A DNA stretch of 64,000 nucleotides from Pseudomonas sp. RC10 (GTDB taxonomy: Bacteria > Pseudomonadota > Gammaproteobacteria > Pseudomonadales > Pseudomonadaceae): positions 3,844,001 to 3,908,000 of the forward strand of contig NZ_CP151650.1 of NCBI RefSeq assembly GCF_038397775.1. The letters are read 5' to 3'. The notes under the pieces were generated by a model. The model was given only the letters and a program-made list of their open reading frames with translations. It was not told the DNA's origin and ran no database searches. Below, one piece after another: positions 24,930 through 34,029 of this stretch (positions within the stretch are counted from its first letter, which is position 1; the number at the start of each line of letters is the position of its first letter). Position numbers and translations under genes: made by a program.

Positions 24930-26516
24930 TTGATTTCCACAGCTAACATCACGATGCAGTTCGGCGCCAAGCCGCTGTTCGAGAACGTTTCGGTCAAATT
25001 CAACAACGGCAATCGCTATGGCCTCATCGGCGCCAACGGCTGTGGCAAATCCACGTTCATGAAGATCCTCGGTGGCGATCTGGAGCCATCGGGCGGTCAG
25101 GTAATGCTTGAGCCGAACGTGCGCTTGGGTAAATTGCGTCAGGATCAGTTCGCCTATGAGGAATTCACGGTCATCGACACCGTGATCATGGGTCACGAGG
25201 AGCTGTGGAAGGTCAAGGCCGAGCGCGACCGTATTTATTCGCTGCCGGAAATGAGCGAAGACGACGGCATGGCCGTGGCCGAGCTGGAAACCGAGTTCGC
25301 CGAGATGGATGGCTACACCGCCGAGTCCCGTGCCGGTGAGCTGTTGCTGGGTCTGGGCATTCCACTGGAGCAGCACTTCGGCCCGATGACCGAAGTCGCG
25401 CCGGGTTGGAAGCTGCGGGTGTTGCTGGCGCAGGCGCTGTTCTCTGATCCGGAAGTGCTGCTGCTCGACGAACCGACCAACCACCTGGACATCAACACGA
25501 TCCGCTGGCTGGAAACGATTCTGACGGCGCGTAACAGCACCATGATCATCATTTCCCACGACCGTCACTTCCTGAACAGCGTGTGCACCCACATGGCTGA
25601 CCTGGATTACGGTGAGCTGCGTCTGTTCCCGGGCAACTACGACGAGTACATGACCGCGGCGACCCAGTCCCGCGAGCAGTTGCTGTCGGACAACGCCAAG
25701 AAGAAAGCCCAGATCGCCGAACTGCAAACGTTCGTCAGCCGCTTCTCTGCCAACGCCTCGAAAGCCAAGCAGGCCACCTCCCGCGCCAAGCAGATCGACA
25801 AGATCCAGTTGGCCGAGGTCAAGCCGTCGAGCCGTGTCAGCCCGTTCATCCGTTTCGAGCAGACCAAGAAGCTGCACCGTCAGGCTGTGACCATCGAGCA
25901 CATGTCCAAGGGCTTCGACGGCAAAACGCTGTTCAAGAACTTCAGCTTCACCGTCGAAGCCGGCGAGCGCGTCGCGATCATCGGCCCGAACGGTATCGGC
26001 AAGACCACCCTGCTGCGCACGCTGATGGGCGAGCTGACCCCGGACGCCGGTTCGGTGAAGTGGACCGAAAGCGCCGAGCTGGGCTACTACGCGCAGGATC
26101 ACGCCCATGACTTCGAAGACGATATCAGCCTGTTCGACTGGATGGGTCAGTGGACGTCGGGCGAGCAGATCATCCGTGGCACCCTGGGCCGGATGCTGTT
26201 CTCCAACGACGAGATCCTCAAGTCGGTCAAGGTCATCTCCGGTGGTGAACAAGGGCGCATGCTGTTCGGCAAGCTGATTTTGCAAAAGCCGAACGTGCTG
26301 GTGATGGACGAACCGACCAACCACCTGGACATGGAATCCATCGAAGCGCTCAACCTGGCGCTGGAGAACTATCCGGGCACGTTGGTGTTCGTCAGCCACG
26401 ACCGCGAGTTCGTGTCCTCCCTGGCCACGCGCATCATCGAGCTGAGCCCGAACGGCGTGACCGACTTCAGCGGCACGTACGACGATTACCTGCGCAGTCA
26501 GGGCGTCGTGTTCTAA
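24930..26516 (+). CDS. ybiT: ABC-F family ATPase YbiT
   Basis: This 528-residue soluble protein has two ATP-binding cassettes and no membrane part, the ABC-F layout. Cassette 1 has Walker [10 protein letters not shown] and [20 protein letters not shown]; cassette 2 has Walker [10 protein letters not shown], signature [15 protein letters not shown] and [19 protein letters not shown]. The linker [35 protein letters not shown] is nearly the same as in E. coli YbiT, which fixes the family. ABC-F proteins act on ribosomes during translation. The start appears to be TTG 24930 ([11 protein letters not shown] follows), the position where E. coli YbiT begins. A terminator follows directly. Confidence 0.92.
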   Translation: MISTANITMQFGAKPLFENVSVKFNNGNRYGLIGANGCGKSTFMKILGGDLEPSGGQVMLEPNVRLGKLRQDQFAYEEFTVIDTVIMGHEELWKVKAERDRIYSLPEMSEDDGMAVAELETEFAEMDGYTAESRAGELLLGLGIPLEQHFGPMTEVAPGWKLRVLLAQALFSDPEVLLLDEPTNHLDINTIRWLETILTARNSTMIIISHDRHFLNSVCTHMADLDYGELRLFPGNYDEYMTAATQSREQLLSDNAKKKAQIAELQTFVSRFSANASKAKQATSRAKQIDKIQLAEVKPSSRVSPFIRFEQTKKLHRQAVTIEHMSKGFDGKTLFKNFSFTVEAGERVAIIGPNGIGKTTLLRTLMGELTPDAGSVKWTESAELGYYAQDHAHDFEDDISLFDWMGQWTSGEQIIRGTLGRMLFSNDEILKSVKVISGGEQGRMLFGKLILQKPNVLVMDEPTNHLDMESIEALNLALENYPGTLVFVSHDREFVSSLATRIIELSPNGVTDFSGTYDDYLRSQGVVF

Positions 26517-26532
26517 ATCGCCTGGCGTGATC

Positions 26533-26562
26533 AAAAGCCCTGTCCACGTGACAGGGCTTTTT
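26533..26562 (+). terminator. Rho-independent terminator after ybiT
   Basis: AAAGCCCTGTC (26534-26544), five-base loop, GACAGGGCTTT (26550-26560) followed by more T. It is a perfect 11-base stem 17 bases after the ybiT stop. Confidence 0.92.
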
Positions 26563-26650
26563 CGTGGGCGGTAAAAACCCCGAGGATGACGCTGTCATCT
26601 CTGACGTCTCCTACAGGGTTGATGGGGAAAACAGACAGGGGTGCCGAACG

Positions 26651-28069
26651 TTATTTCTGCGCCACCTGATGACTTTCGGTGGCATCCCAACCGCCGCCCA
26701 GTGCCTTGTAGATCCCCACGATTCCTCGGTACTGATCGGTTTCGCCCTGGGCCTGTGCGTCTTCGGCTGTCAGCCGTTCGCGTTGCGCGTCGAGCAGCAC
26801 CAGGTAATCGGCGGTGCCTTCACGGTACTGGATCGCGGCGAGGTCAGCGGCCTTGCGGCTGGACTCGCTTTGACGGACCAGTGACAGCAAACGTTGTTGG
26901 CGCTTGCTGTAATCGCTGAAGGCGTCGTCCGACTCTTCCAGCGCGAGCAATACGGTCTGCTCATAGGTCGCCATCGCGCCTTCCGCGTTGGCCTTGGCCC
27001 CGCGCAAGCGCGCCCGAACGCTGCCAAGGTCGAACGCCGCCCAACTGATCTGCGGTCCCAGTCCCCACGCTTGTGCCGCCGATGAGCCGATCTGCGAACC
27101 ACGGGCCGCCGTGAACCCGAGGAAGCCGCTCAGGCTCACCCGGGGAAACAGATCCGCCGTGGCTACACCGACGTTGGCCGTGGCCGCCGCCAGTTGCCGC
27201 TCGGCGCTGCGCACATCACTGCGCCGTTGCAGCAACTGGGCAGGGTCGCCAATGGGCAGATTCTTCGAGATGGCGGGCAGGTCTTTCGGCTGCAAGTCGA
27301 CGCTCAACTGATCAGGCCGTTCGCCCAGCAAGGTCGCGATGCGATTGCGCTGATGCACCTGTTCGGCCTGCAACGCGGGAATCGTCGCTTCCACCGCCGC
27401 CAGTCGCGCGTCGGCGCGGACCACGTCGATTTCGTTGCCCAGGCCTTCGTCTCGCAGTTGCGCGGTCACGCCTCGGGAATCCTGCTGATTTTTCAGGTTG
27501 TCCCGGGCGATGCGCTCACGCAGTTGCGCGCCTCGCAATTGCCCGTAGGCGTCGGCCAGTTCGGCGATCATGCTGACTTTCAGCTGTTCGAGGTCGGCCA
27601 GCGCCGCGTCCTGTTGCGCCGTGCTGGCTTCCAGTTCGCGCTGGATACGCCCGAACAAGTCGATTTCCCAGGCCATGTCCAGGCCCAGATCGTACCGCTC
27701 GATGTTGACGCGGTGCTCGGTCTGGCCCGGCACTTGGGCCCGGCCGAGGTCGCTGCTGGCATGGCTGGTGACCACCGGCAGCGCGTCATTGCTGATGTCG
27801 TCGCGAATCGCCCGGGCCGATTTCCAACGGGCAAAGGCCACGCGCAAATCCCGGTTACCTTGCAGCGAACGACTGACCAGTTGATTAAGGGTCGGGTCGT
27901 CGAATTGCTGCCACCAGACGCTTTCGAAATGGCTACGGTCGTACTGGCCGACTTGCGCCGACGTGACGTTGGCCGCCGCCGTCTCCGGTGTCTTGTAATC
28001 CGGGCCGACCGCACAGGCTGCCAAAGCCAGCACCAACAGGCTCGGCATGAACAGTTTCAAGGTTTTCAT
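26651..28069 (-). CDS. oprN: RND efflux outer-membrane lipoprotein OprN
   Basis: This 472-residue outer-membrane factor of the NodT/OprM class has a lipoprotein signal (LLVLALAACAVGPDYK, lipid-attached Cys at about residue 19). Two duplicated outer-membrane-efflux repeats follow, visible as LQGNRDLRVAFARWKSA near residue 75 and the related AKANAEGAMATYEQTVLLALEESDDAF near residue 365. The ATG at 28069 shares one base with the mexF stop (TGATG). With MexE and MexF it forms a tripartite pump. Orthologues in P. aeruginosa export chloramphenicol, quinolones and HHQ-type signals; the substrate here is not known. Confidence 0.92.
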   Translation of the reverse strand: MKTLKLFMPSLLVLALAACAVGPDYKTPETAAANVTSAQVGQYDRSHFESVWWQQFDDPTLNQLVSRSLQGNRDLRVAFARWKSARAIRDDISNDALPVVTSHASSDLGRAQVPGQTEHRVNIERYDLGLDMAWEIDLFGRIQRELEASTAQQDAALADLEQLKVSMIAELADAYGQLRGAQLRERIARDNLKNQQDSRGVTAQLRDEGLGNEIDVVRADARLAAVEATIPALQAEQVHQRNRIATLLGERPDQLSVDLQPKDLPAISKNLPIGDPAQLLQRRSDVRSAERQLAAATANVGVATADLFPRVSLSGFLGFTAARGSQIGSSAAQAWGLGPQISWAAFDLGSVRARLRGAKANAEGAMATYEQTVLLALEESDDAFSDYSKRQQRLLSLVRQSESSRKAADLAAIQYREGTADYLVLLDAQRERLTAEDAQAQGETDQYRGIVGIYKALGGGWDATESHQVAQK

Positions 28070-31000
28070 CAATGAGCCTCCGGTTTCAGCGAGCGCACGG
28101 CATGAGACCGGGCCGCGTTGCGCGCTTTGCCGCGCTCGACGAAGTTACGAATCAGGACGAAGAACACCGGGGTCAGCAACAGCCCGAAGAAGGTCACGCC
28201 GAGCATGCCGGAGAACACCGCAACGCCCATGGCATGGCGCATTTCCGAACCCGCGCCCGTGGAGGTCACCAGCGGAATAACGCCCATGATGAACGCGAAC
28301 GAGGTCATCAGAATCGGCCGCAGACGCATGCGGCAGGCTTCCAGCACCGCGTCCAGCGGCGACAGCCCTTCGTCCTGTTTGTCCTTGGCGAACTCGACGA
28401 TGAGGATCGCGTTCTTACACGCCAGGCCGACGAGGACGATCAGGCCGATCTGGGTAAAGATGTTGTTGTCACTGCCGGCGATGATCACCCCGGCAATGGC
28501 CGACAGCAGCGTCATGGGCACGATCAGGATCACCGCCAGCGGCAGGCTCCAGCTTTCGTATTGAGCGGCCAGCACAAGGAACGCCAGCAGCACGCAGAGC
28601 GGGAAGACGAACAGCGCGGTGTTGCCCGAGAGGATTTGCTGATAAGTCAGGTCGGTCCACTCGTAGGTCATGCCGTGGGGCAGTTCCTCGGCCAACAGTT
28701 TTTCCATCGCCGCCTGGGCCTGGCCCGAGCTGTAACCCGGTGCGGGGCCGCCGTTGATTTCGGCGGTGATAAAGCCGTTGTAGTGCATCACGCGGTCCGG
28801 GCCGGAAACGTCGCTGACCTTGACGAAGGTCGCCAGCGGGATCATCTCGCCCTTGTCATTGCGCACCTTCAGCTGGCCGATCTGCTCAGGGTCCTGACGA
28901 AACTGCTGCTCGCCTTGAACGTTGACTTGATAGGTGCGGCCAAAGCGGTTGAAGTCGTTGGCGTACAGCGAACCGAGGTAAACCTGCAGCGTGTCGAAAA
29001 TGTCGCTGATCGCCACGCCGTGGGTCTTGGCTTTTTCCCGGTCAATGGCGGCGTCCACTTGGGGCACGTTCACGGTGTAGCTGGTGAACAGGTTGGCCAG
29101 CTCAGGGATGCTGCGGCTCTTGCCGATGATGTTCATCGTCTCTTTGTAGAGCTCTTCGTAGCCCAGATTGCCCCGGTCTTCGATTTGCAGGCGGAACCCG
29201 CCAATCGTGCCGAGGCCCATGACTGGCGGCGGTGGGAACACGGCCGTGTAGGCTTCCTGAATCCCGGCGAATTTGTGGTTCAGGGAACCGGCGATGGCGC
29301 CCGCGGACATGCTTGCGTCTTTACGCTCGTCGAACGCGCTCAGGCCGATGAACACCACGCCGTTGTTGGGGCTGTTGGTGAAACCATTGATCGACAGGCC
29401 GGGGAACGCCACCGCGCTGTCGAAGCCCGGTTCCTTCATGGCGATGTCGCCCATGCGCTTGATCACGTCTTCAGTTCGGTCGAGGCTCGCGGCGTCCGGC
29501 AGCTGAGCGAAGGTCACCAGGTATTTCTTGTCCTGGGTCGGGACGAAGCCGGTCGGCGTTGTGGAAAAACCGAGGTAGGTCAGCGCGATCAGCCCGGCAT
29601 ACACCACCAGCGCGACGCCACTCAGGCGCACCACCCGTTTGACGGTGCCGACGTAGCCGTGGCTGGCCTTTTCGAAGACCCGGTTGAACGGTCGGAACAG
29701 CCAGCCGAACAGCGAATCCAGCACCCGCGAGAAGCGGTCTTTCGGCGCGTCGTGGCTTTTGAGCAACACGGCGGCCAACGCAGGCGACAGGGTCAGAGAG
29801 TTGAAAGCCGAGATCACCGTCGAGATGGCGATGGTCAACGCGAATTGCTTGTAGAACTGCCCCGTCAGGCCGGAAATAAACGCTGCCGGGACGAACACGG
29901 CGCACAGCACCAGCGCCGTGGCGATGATCGGGCCGGTCACTTCGCCCATGGCCTTTTTGGTCGCGGACACGGGGTCCAGACCGAGTTCGATGTTTCGCTC
30001 GACGTTCTCCACCACCACGATGGCGTCGTCCACCACGATGCCAATGGCGAGGACCAGCCCGAACAGCGACAGCGCATTGAGCGAGAAGCCGAACGTGTGC
30101 ATCACGGCGAAGGTGCCGATCAGCGACACCGGCACGGCCACCAGCGGAATGATCGAGGCGCGCCAGGTTTGCAGAAACAGGATCACCACCAGCACGACCA
30201 GAATCAGCGCTTCGAACAGCGTGTGCACCACCGCTTCGATGGAGCTGCGCACGAAGATCGTCGGGTCATAGACGATGCTGTAGTCCATGCCTTCGGGGAA
30301 GCTTTTCTTCAGCTCGGCCATCTTCGCGCGAACCTGATTCGACACGTCGATGGCGTTGGAACCGGGGCGCTGGAAGATTGGCATTGCCACTGCCTGTTCG
30401 TTATTCAAGCGGGAACGCAGCGCGTAGGCACTGGAGCCCAGCTCGACCCGGGCGAGGTCTTTCAGGCGTGTGATCTCGCCATTGGCACCGGCACGGATCA
30501 CCACGTTCTCGAACTCTTCCTCGGTGACCAGACGGCCTTGGGTGTTGATCGACATCTGAAAGCTGGTGGCGCTCGGCGACGGCGGCGCGCCCAGTTGTCC
30601 GGCCGCGACCTGACGGTTCTGCTCACGAATCGCGTTGACCACGTCGGTGGCGGTCAGGTTGCGCGAGGCGGTCTTGTTCGGGTCCAGCCAGACCCGCAGC
30701 GAATACTCGCCCAGACCCCAGACCTGCGCGTCCCCTACCCCGTTCAGCCGCGCCAGTTCGTCCTTGACGTTCAGCGTTGCGTAGTTGGACAGGTACAGCA
30801 TGTCGTAGCGTTTGTCCGGCGAGGTCAAGTGCACCAGCAGCGTCAGTTCCGGGGACGCCTTGTCCACCGTGATGCCGATACGGGTCACCTCCTCCGGGAG
30901 TTTCGGCTCGGTGCGGGTCACGCGGTTCTGCACCTGCACCTGCGCGTTGTCCAGGTCGGTGCCCAGCGCAAAGGTGATGGTCAGGGTCAGCTTGCCGTCC

Positions 31001-31257
31001 GCCGTGGATTGCGAGGACATGTACAGCATGTTCTCGACGCCGGTGATCGCCTGCTCCAGCGGCGCGGCAACAGTTTCACCGATGACCTTGGGGTTGGCGC
31101 CGGGGAAGTTGGCCTTGACCACCACCGTGGGCGGCACGACTTCGGGGTATTCGCTGATCGGCAACTGGAACAGCGAGATGGCGCCTGCGATGAGGATCAA
31201 CAGCGAGAGCACCGCCGCGAAAATCGGTCGCTGGATGAAGAATTGGGAGAATTTCAT
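28069..31257 (-). CDS. mexF: RND efflux transporter MexF
   Basis: This 1062-residue inner-membrane drug/proton antiporter of the HAE-1 family has 12 membrane helices and two large periplasmic loops. The start MKFSQFFIQRPIFAAVLSLLILIAGAISLFQLPISEYP and the helix-4 motif GIVVDDAIVVVENVERN, with the two proton-relay Asp residues, are directly visible. The sequence matches MexF closely throughout, including FVPAAFISGLTGQFYKQFALTIAISTVISAFNSLTLSPALAA. It lies 12 bases after mexE and overlaps oprN by one base. The gene looks intact from end to end, with no frameshift. Confidence 0.95.
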   Translation of the reverse strand: MKFSQFFIQRPIFAAVLSLLILIAGAISLFQLPISEYPEVVPPTVVVKANFPGANPKVIGETVAAPLEQAITGVENMLYMSSQSTADGKLTLTITFALGTDLDNAQVQVQNRVTRTEPKLPEEVTRIGITVDKASPELTLLVHLTSPDKRYDMLYLSNYATLNVKDELARLNGVGDAQVWGLGEYSLRVWLDPNKTASRNLTATDVVNAIREQNRQVAAGQLGAPPSPSATSFQMSINTQGRLVTEEEFENVVIRAGANGEITRLKDLARVELGSSAYALRSRLNNEQAVAMPIFQRPGSNAIDVSNQVRAKMAELKKSFPEGMDYSIVYDPTIFVRSSIEAVVHTLFEALILVVLVVILFLQTWRASIIPLVAVPVSLIGTFAVMHTFGFSLNALSLFGLVLAIGIVVDDAIVVVENVERNIELGLDPVSATKKAMGEVTGPIIATALVLCAVFVPAAFISGLTGQFYKQFALTIAISTVISAFNSLTLSPALAAVLLKSHDAPKDRFSRVLDSLFGWLFRPFNRVFEKASHGYVGTVKRVVRLSGVALVVYAGLIALTYLGFSTTPTGFVPTQDKKYLVTFAQLPDAASLDRTEDVIKRMGDIAMKEPGFDSAVAFPGLSINGFTNSPNNGVVFIGLSAFDERKDASMSAGAIAGSLNHKFAGIQEAYTAVFPPPPVMGLGTIGGFRLQIEDRGNLGYEELYKETMNIIGKSRSIPELANLFTSYTVNVPQVDAAIDREKAKTHGVAISDIFDTLQVYLGSLYANDFNRFGRTYQVNVQGEQQFRQDPEQIGQLKVRNDKGEMIPLATFVKVSDVSGPDRVMHYNGFITAEINGGPAPGYSSGQAQAAMEKLLAEELPHGMTYEWTDLTYQQILSGNTALFVFPLCVLLAFLVLAAQYESWSLPLAVILIVPMTLLSAIAGVIIAGSDNNIFTQIGLIVLVGLACKNAILIVEFAKDKQDEGLSPLDAVLEACRMRLRPILMTSFAFIMGVIPLVTSTGAGSEMRHAMGVAVFSGMLGVTFFGLLLTPVFFVLIRNFVERGKARNAARSHAVRSLKPEAH

Positions 31258-31269
31258 CGTCGTCGGCCT

Positions 31270-32514
31270 TTATCCGCGTGGGCCGGAAGCGCTGGCGATT
31301 TTCGCCGACGCTGCGGATTTGGCCGAGGGCTGATTGCTCGCCTCCAGGGCCTGGCGTTGTTGCGCAAGGGCGGCGAGGGTTTCGTCGCTGGCCATCGGGC
31401 GGTCTTGCGGATCGACGGGCGAACCCGGACGCACGCGCTGCAAGCCGTTGATGACGATGCGATCGTCTTTCTCCAGACCGCTGCGCACGATGCGCAACCC
31501 TTCCAGCTTCGGCCCCAGCTCGACGCTGCGGTAGGTAGCCTTGTTGTCCTTGTCGACCACAAGCACGAATTTCTTGCCAAGGTCAGTACCGACCGCCTCG
31601 TCCTTGATCAGCGTCGCGGCGTAGGTGCCGCTGCCAACCAGCTTCAGACGTGCATACAGGCCTGGGGTGTAGCGCCCGTCGGCGTTGTCGAACACGGCGC
31701 GACCGCGAATGGTGCCGGTGCGCGGGTTGACTTGGTTGTCGACGAAATTCATCTGTCCGAGGTGTTTGTTGTCCGCTTCGTTGGACAGGCCCATGTACAC
31801 CGGCGTCGCGGCGCCGCGCTTGCCGTCGCGGGAGAGCTGGTTGTATTTGAGGAACACGCGCTCGTCGGCGTCGAAATAGGCGTAGACCTTGTCGGTAGAG
31901 ACCAGGCGGGTGAGGATGCTTTGGTCGGCCGTCACCAGGTTACCGGCGGTGATCTCGGCGCGGCTGACACGGCCGGTGATCGGCGCAGCGACATGGGTGA
32001 AACTAAGATTGAGACGCGCCAGGTCCAGCTGCGCCTGGGTTGCCGCCACAGCGGCCCGGGCCTCTTGCGCGGTGGTGGTGCGCGACTCGGCGATCTCGGC
32101 GGAAATCGCGTTGTTGGTGCGCAACCGCTCGCCGCGCTGGGCTTCGGCGTCCGTACGCACGACGGTGGCTTTCACCTGTTGCAACTGCGCTTCGAGGCGA
32201 TGCACTTCGGCTTCGAATGGACGCGGGTCGATCTGGAACAGCAGGTCGCCCTTCTTCACCAATGCCCCATCGACGAACGCCACGGAATCGATCTGCCCGG
32301 AGACCCTCGGCCGCACTTCGACGGTTTCGGGGGCTTCGAGACGGGCGGTCACTTCGTCCCATTCGATCACCGGTTGCTGCAGCACTTTGGCGACATCCAC
32401 CTTGGGCGCACTCGGCGCCTGGGCTGTGGCTGCGGGGCCTTTGTCGCAGGCGCTGAGTAATACGAGCGCCAGTCCGGCAAGGGGATAACTAAAACGGGTC
32501 AATGGCTGTTGCAT
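31270..32514 (-). CDS. mexE: RND efflux periplasmic adaptor MexE
   Basis: This 414-residue membrane-fusion protein has a lipoprotein-type signal (LALVLLSACDKG, lipid Cys at about residue 24). The mature order is a beta-barrel/lipoyl half RLEAPETVEVRPRVSGQIDSVAFVDGALVKKGDLLFQIDPRPFEAEV, a coiled-coil hairpin (about residues 105-170), then LNLSFTHVAAPITGRVSRAEITAGNLV and the membrane-proximal domain. The tail after residue 380 is rich in Ala, Ser and Lys. It is the first gene of mexEF-oprN. The likely MexT site lies about 90 bases upstream, at 32602-32616. Confidence 0.94.
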   Translation of the reverse strand: MQQPLTRFSYPLAGLALVLLSACDKGPAATAQAPSAPKVDVAKVLQQPVIEWDEVTARLEAPETVEVRPRVSGQIDSVAFVDGALVKKGDLLFQIDPRPFEAEVHRLEAQLQQVKATVVRTDAEAQRGERLRTNNAISAEIAESRTTTAQEARAAVAATQAQLDLARLNLSFTHVAAPITGRVSRAEITAGNLVTADQSILTRLVSTDKVYAYFDADERVFLKYNQLSRDGKRGAATPVYMGLSNEADNKHLGQMNFVDNQVNPRTGTIRGRAVFDNADGRYTPGLYARLKLVGSGTYAATLIKDEAVGTDLGKKFVLVVDKDNKATYRSVELGPKLEGLRIVRSGLEKDDRIVINGLQRVRPGSPVDPQDRPMASDETLAALAQQRQALEASNQPSAKSAASAKIASASGPRG

Positions 32515-32601
32515 GGGAAAATCCGCCGAAGGTTATAAGAATTGCCGCGGAGTGTGTGGGACGCCACACCGGTCCACGAATTGAATGGATTCAATGTTGA
32601 T

Positions 32602-32616
32602 ATCAACTCAAATGAT
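32602..32616. promoter_or_regulatory. Nod-box-like site upstream of mexE (candidate MexT site)
   Basis: ATC (32602-32604), nine bases, GAT (32614-32616) fits the ATC-N9-GAT half of a nod box, the kind of sequence MexT uses in P. aeruginosa. It also lies within a larger AACT...AGTT symmetry and is between mexT and mexE. Confidence 0.55.
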
Positions 32617-32676
32617 AGTTGTAATATTAATTGACGAAACGGGATGAGACGCTCTGCCACGGGGCTTACAGACGAT

Positions 32677-33612
32677 TCAAGAACATGGGTCTGACACGCG
32701 GGTGGACGACCCGTCGCTGAGAAACAGGCCGATTCGCGAACGCAGCCACCGTTCGGATTCGTCGTTGTCCTTGGCCGTGGTCCAGACCATGTGCAGCGGG
32801 AAATCAGCCAGTTGCACCGGCAACGGCTGGCTGCGTAACCGACCACTCGCGGTCAGCACATCGGCTGCGTATTCCGGCACGGCCGCCACCAGATCAGTGT
32901 CTTCCAGCAGCGCGCCAAGGCTGTTGAAATGCGGCACCGCGAGGACCACTCTGCGCTGACGCCCGATCAGACGCAGCGCCTCATCAACAAACCCCACCGT
33001 GCCGCCACCAAACGACACGAGGGCGTGTGGCCGTTGGCAAAAATCATCCAGGCTCAAGTCGCCAGGCACGTCATCACCGCGCAATAGCACGATGCGGGTG
33101 CTGAGCAAGGTCCGACGTTTGGCGTTGGCCGGCAGCTCAGTCGTAAAGCCCACGCCCACGGTCACCTCGCCGCTGGCCAGCAGCCTCGGCATTTGCAGAT
33201 AACTGGCACGGCGAACCACCAGCGACACCCCCGGTGCTTCCGCCCGGATACGCTTAAGCATCGACGGCAGCAAGGCAAATTCAACGTCGTCGTTCAAACC
33301 GATGCGAAACACCCGGTCGCTGGTCGCTGCATCAAACGCCTCGGGCCGCTTGACCGCCATGGCGATGGATTCGAGCGCAGGGCCGAGCAGCAACGCAATT
33401 TCCTGCGCCCTGGGCGTCGGCTCCATGAAACGACCTGAACGCTGGAACAGCGGGTCGTTGAACAGCAGCCTCAATCGGCCGAGCGCAGAACTCACGGCGG
33501 GCTGGCCGAGGTACATGCGTTCAGCGGCCAGACTCACGCTCCGGGCTTTCATTAACGCTTCAAAGATCAACAACAGATTGAGGTTGATATGGCGCAGGTC
33601 GCTGCGATTCAT
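32677..33612 (-). CDS. mexT: LysR-family activator MexT
   Basis: This 311-residue LysR regulator has its helix-turn-helix in residues about 10-70 (LNLLLIFEALMKARSVSLAAERMYLGQPAVSSALGRLRLLFNDPLFQRSGR). It resembles P. aeruginosa MexT across the whole length, including RIGLNDDVEFALLP, VVRRASYL, TELPANAKRRT and the C-terminal NDESERWLRSRIGLF. It lies immediately upstream of mexEF-oprN on the same strand, its conserved location. MexT senses disulfide/electrophile stress and activates the pump. The gene looks intact, so the pump should be inducible; P. aeruginosa laboratory strains often carry mexT mutations. Confidence 0.93.
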   Translation of the reverse strand: MNRSDLRHINLNLLLIFEALMKARSVSLAAERMYLGQPAVSSALGRLRLLFNDPLFQRSGRFMEPTPRAQEIALLLGPALESIAMAVKRPEAFDAATSDRVFRIGLNDDVEFALLPSMLKRIRAEAPGVSLVVRRASYLQMPRLLASGEVTVGVGFTTELPANAKRRTLLSTRIVLLRGDDVPGDLSLDDFCQRPHALVSFGGGTVGFVDEALRLIGRQRRVVLAVPHFNSLGALLEDTDLVAAVPEYAADVLTASGRLRSQPLPVQLADFPLHMVWTTAKDNDESERWLRSRIGLFLSDGSSTRVSDPCS

Positions 33613-33769
33613 GGGGAGAAACCTGCTTTAGATTATATGTGTAATACTGGCAAATTCCAGGTCGTTAAGTCAAAGGTTAAAAGCGTCGAGGGGTTGGCGT
33701 TGGAGGGTGACTCTGTTGCCCTGGCGGGCCTAATCGCGGGCAACAGAGTAGCCATCCAGAGCCAACCAA

Positions 33770-33806
33770 AAAAAACGCGCCAGGGATCACCCATGGCGCG
33801 TTTTTT
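33770..33806 (-). terminator. Rho-independent terminator after cstA-ybdD
   Basis: AAAAAACGCGCCA (33770-33782) pairs perfectly with TGGCGCGTTTTTT (33794-33806) around an 11-base loop. It lies 26 bases past the ybdD stop. T runs exist on both strands. Confidence 0.9.
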
Positions 33807-33831
33807 CGATCAAAAGTTCTGACTCAGTAGC

Positions 33832-34029
33832 TCAACAACACTTCGGCCCGGCCTTCCCGCCATAACGCGCATCCTGGCGTTCCCGAAAGAACACTTCGTA
33901 CGACATCACCGGCTGGTCTGGGTGGGTCTTCTGCATGTGCTCGACGTAATTGTCGTAGTCAGGCATGCCCACCATCAGGCGGGCGGCCTGCCCGAGATAT
34001 TTGCCGAGGCGACTCAGGTCATTGAACAT
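33832..34029 (-). CDS. ybdD: YbdD/YjiX-family small protein
   Basis: This 65-residue protein ([58 protein letters not shown]...) is a clear member of the YbdD/YjiX family that accompanies CstA and BtsT carriers. The start at 34029 overlaps the cstA stop as TGATG, so translation is coupled. The protein ends in a Cys-Cys pair. Partner genes of this family are needed for full transport activity of CstA-type pyruvate carriers in E. coli; the mechanism is unknown. An upstream in-frame start inside cstA was rejected. Confidence 0.93.
   Translation of the reverse strand: MFNDLSRLGKYLGQAARLMVGMPDYDNYVEHMQKTHPDQPVMSYEVFFRERQDARYGGKAGPKCC

Noticed and set aside
24765..26534. A 589-codon open frame on the minus strand across ybiT
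   Set aside because: Exactly opposite an unmistakable ABC-F gene, with no family resemblance.
28072..32460. A 1462-codon open frame on the plus strand across mexEF-oprN
   Set aside because: Antisense shadow of three clear RND genes: composition is rich in His, Gln, Arg and Val with no domain, as typical of the reverse frame of GC-rich genes.
33589..33822. A 77-codon plus-strand frame after mexT
   Set aside because: Overlaps the mexT 5' end in antisense and runs into the terminator; no ribosome site.
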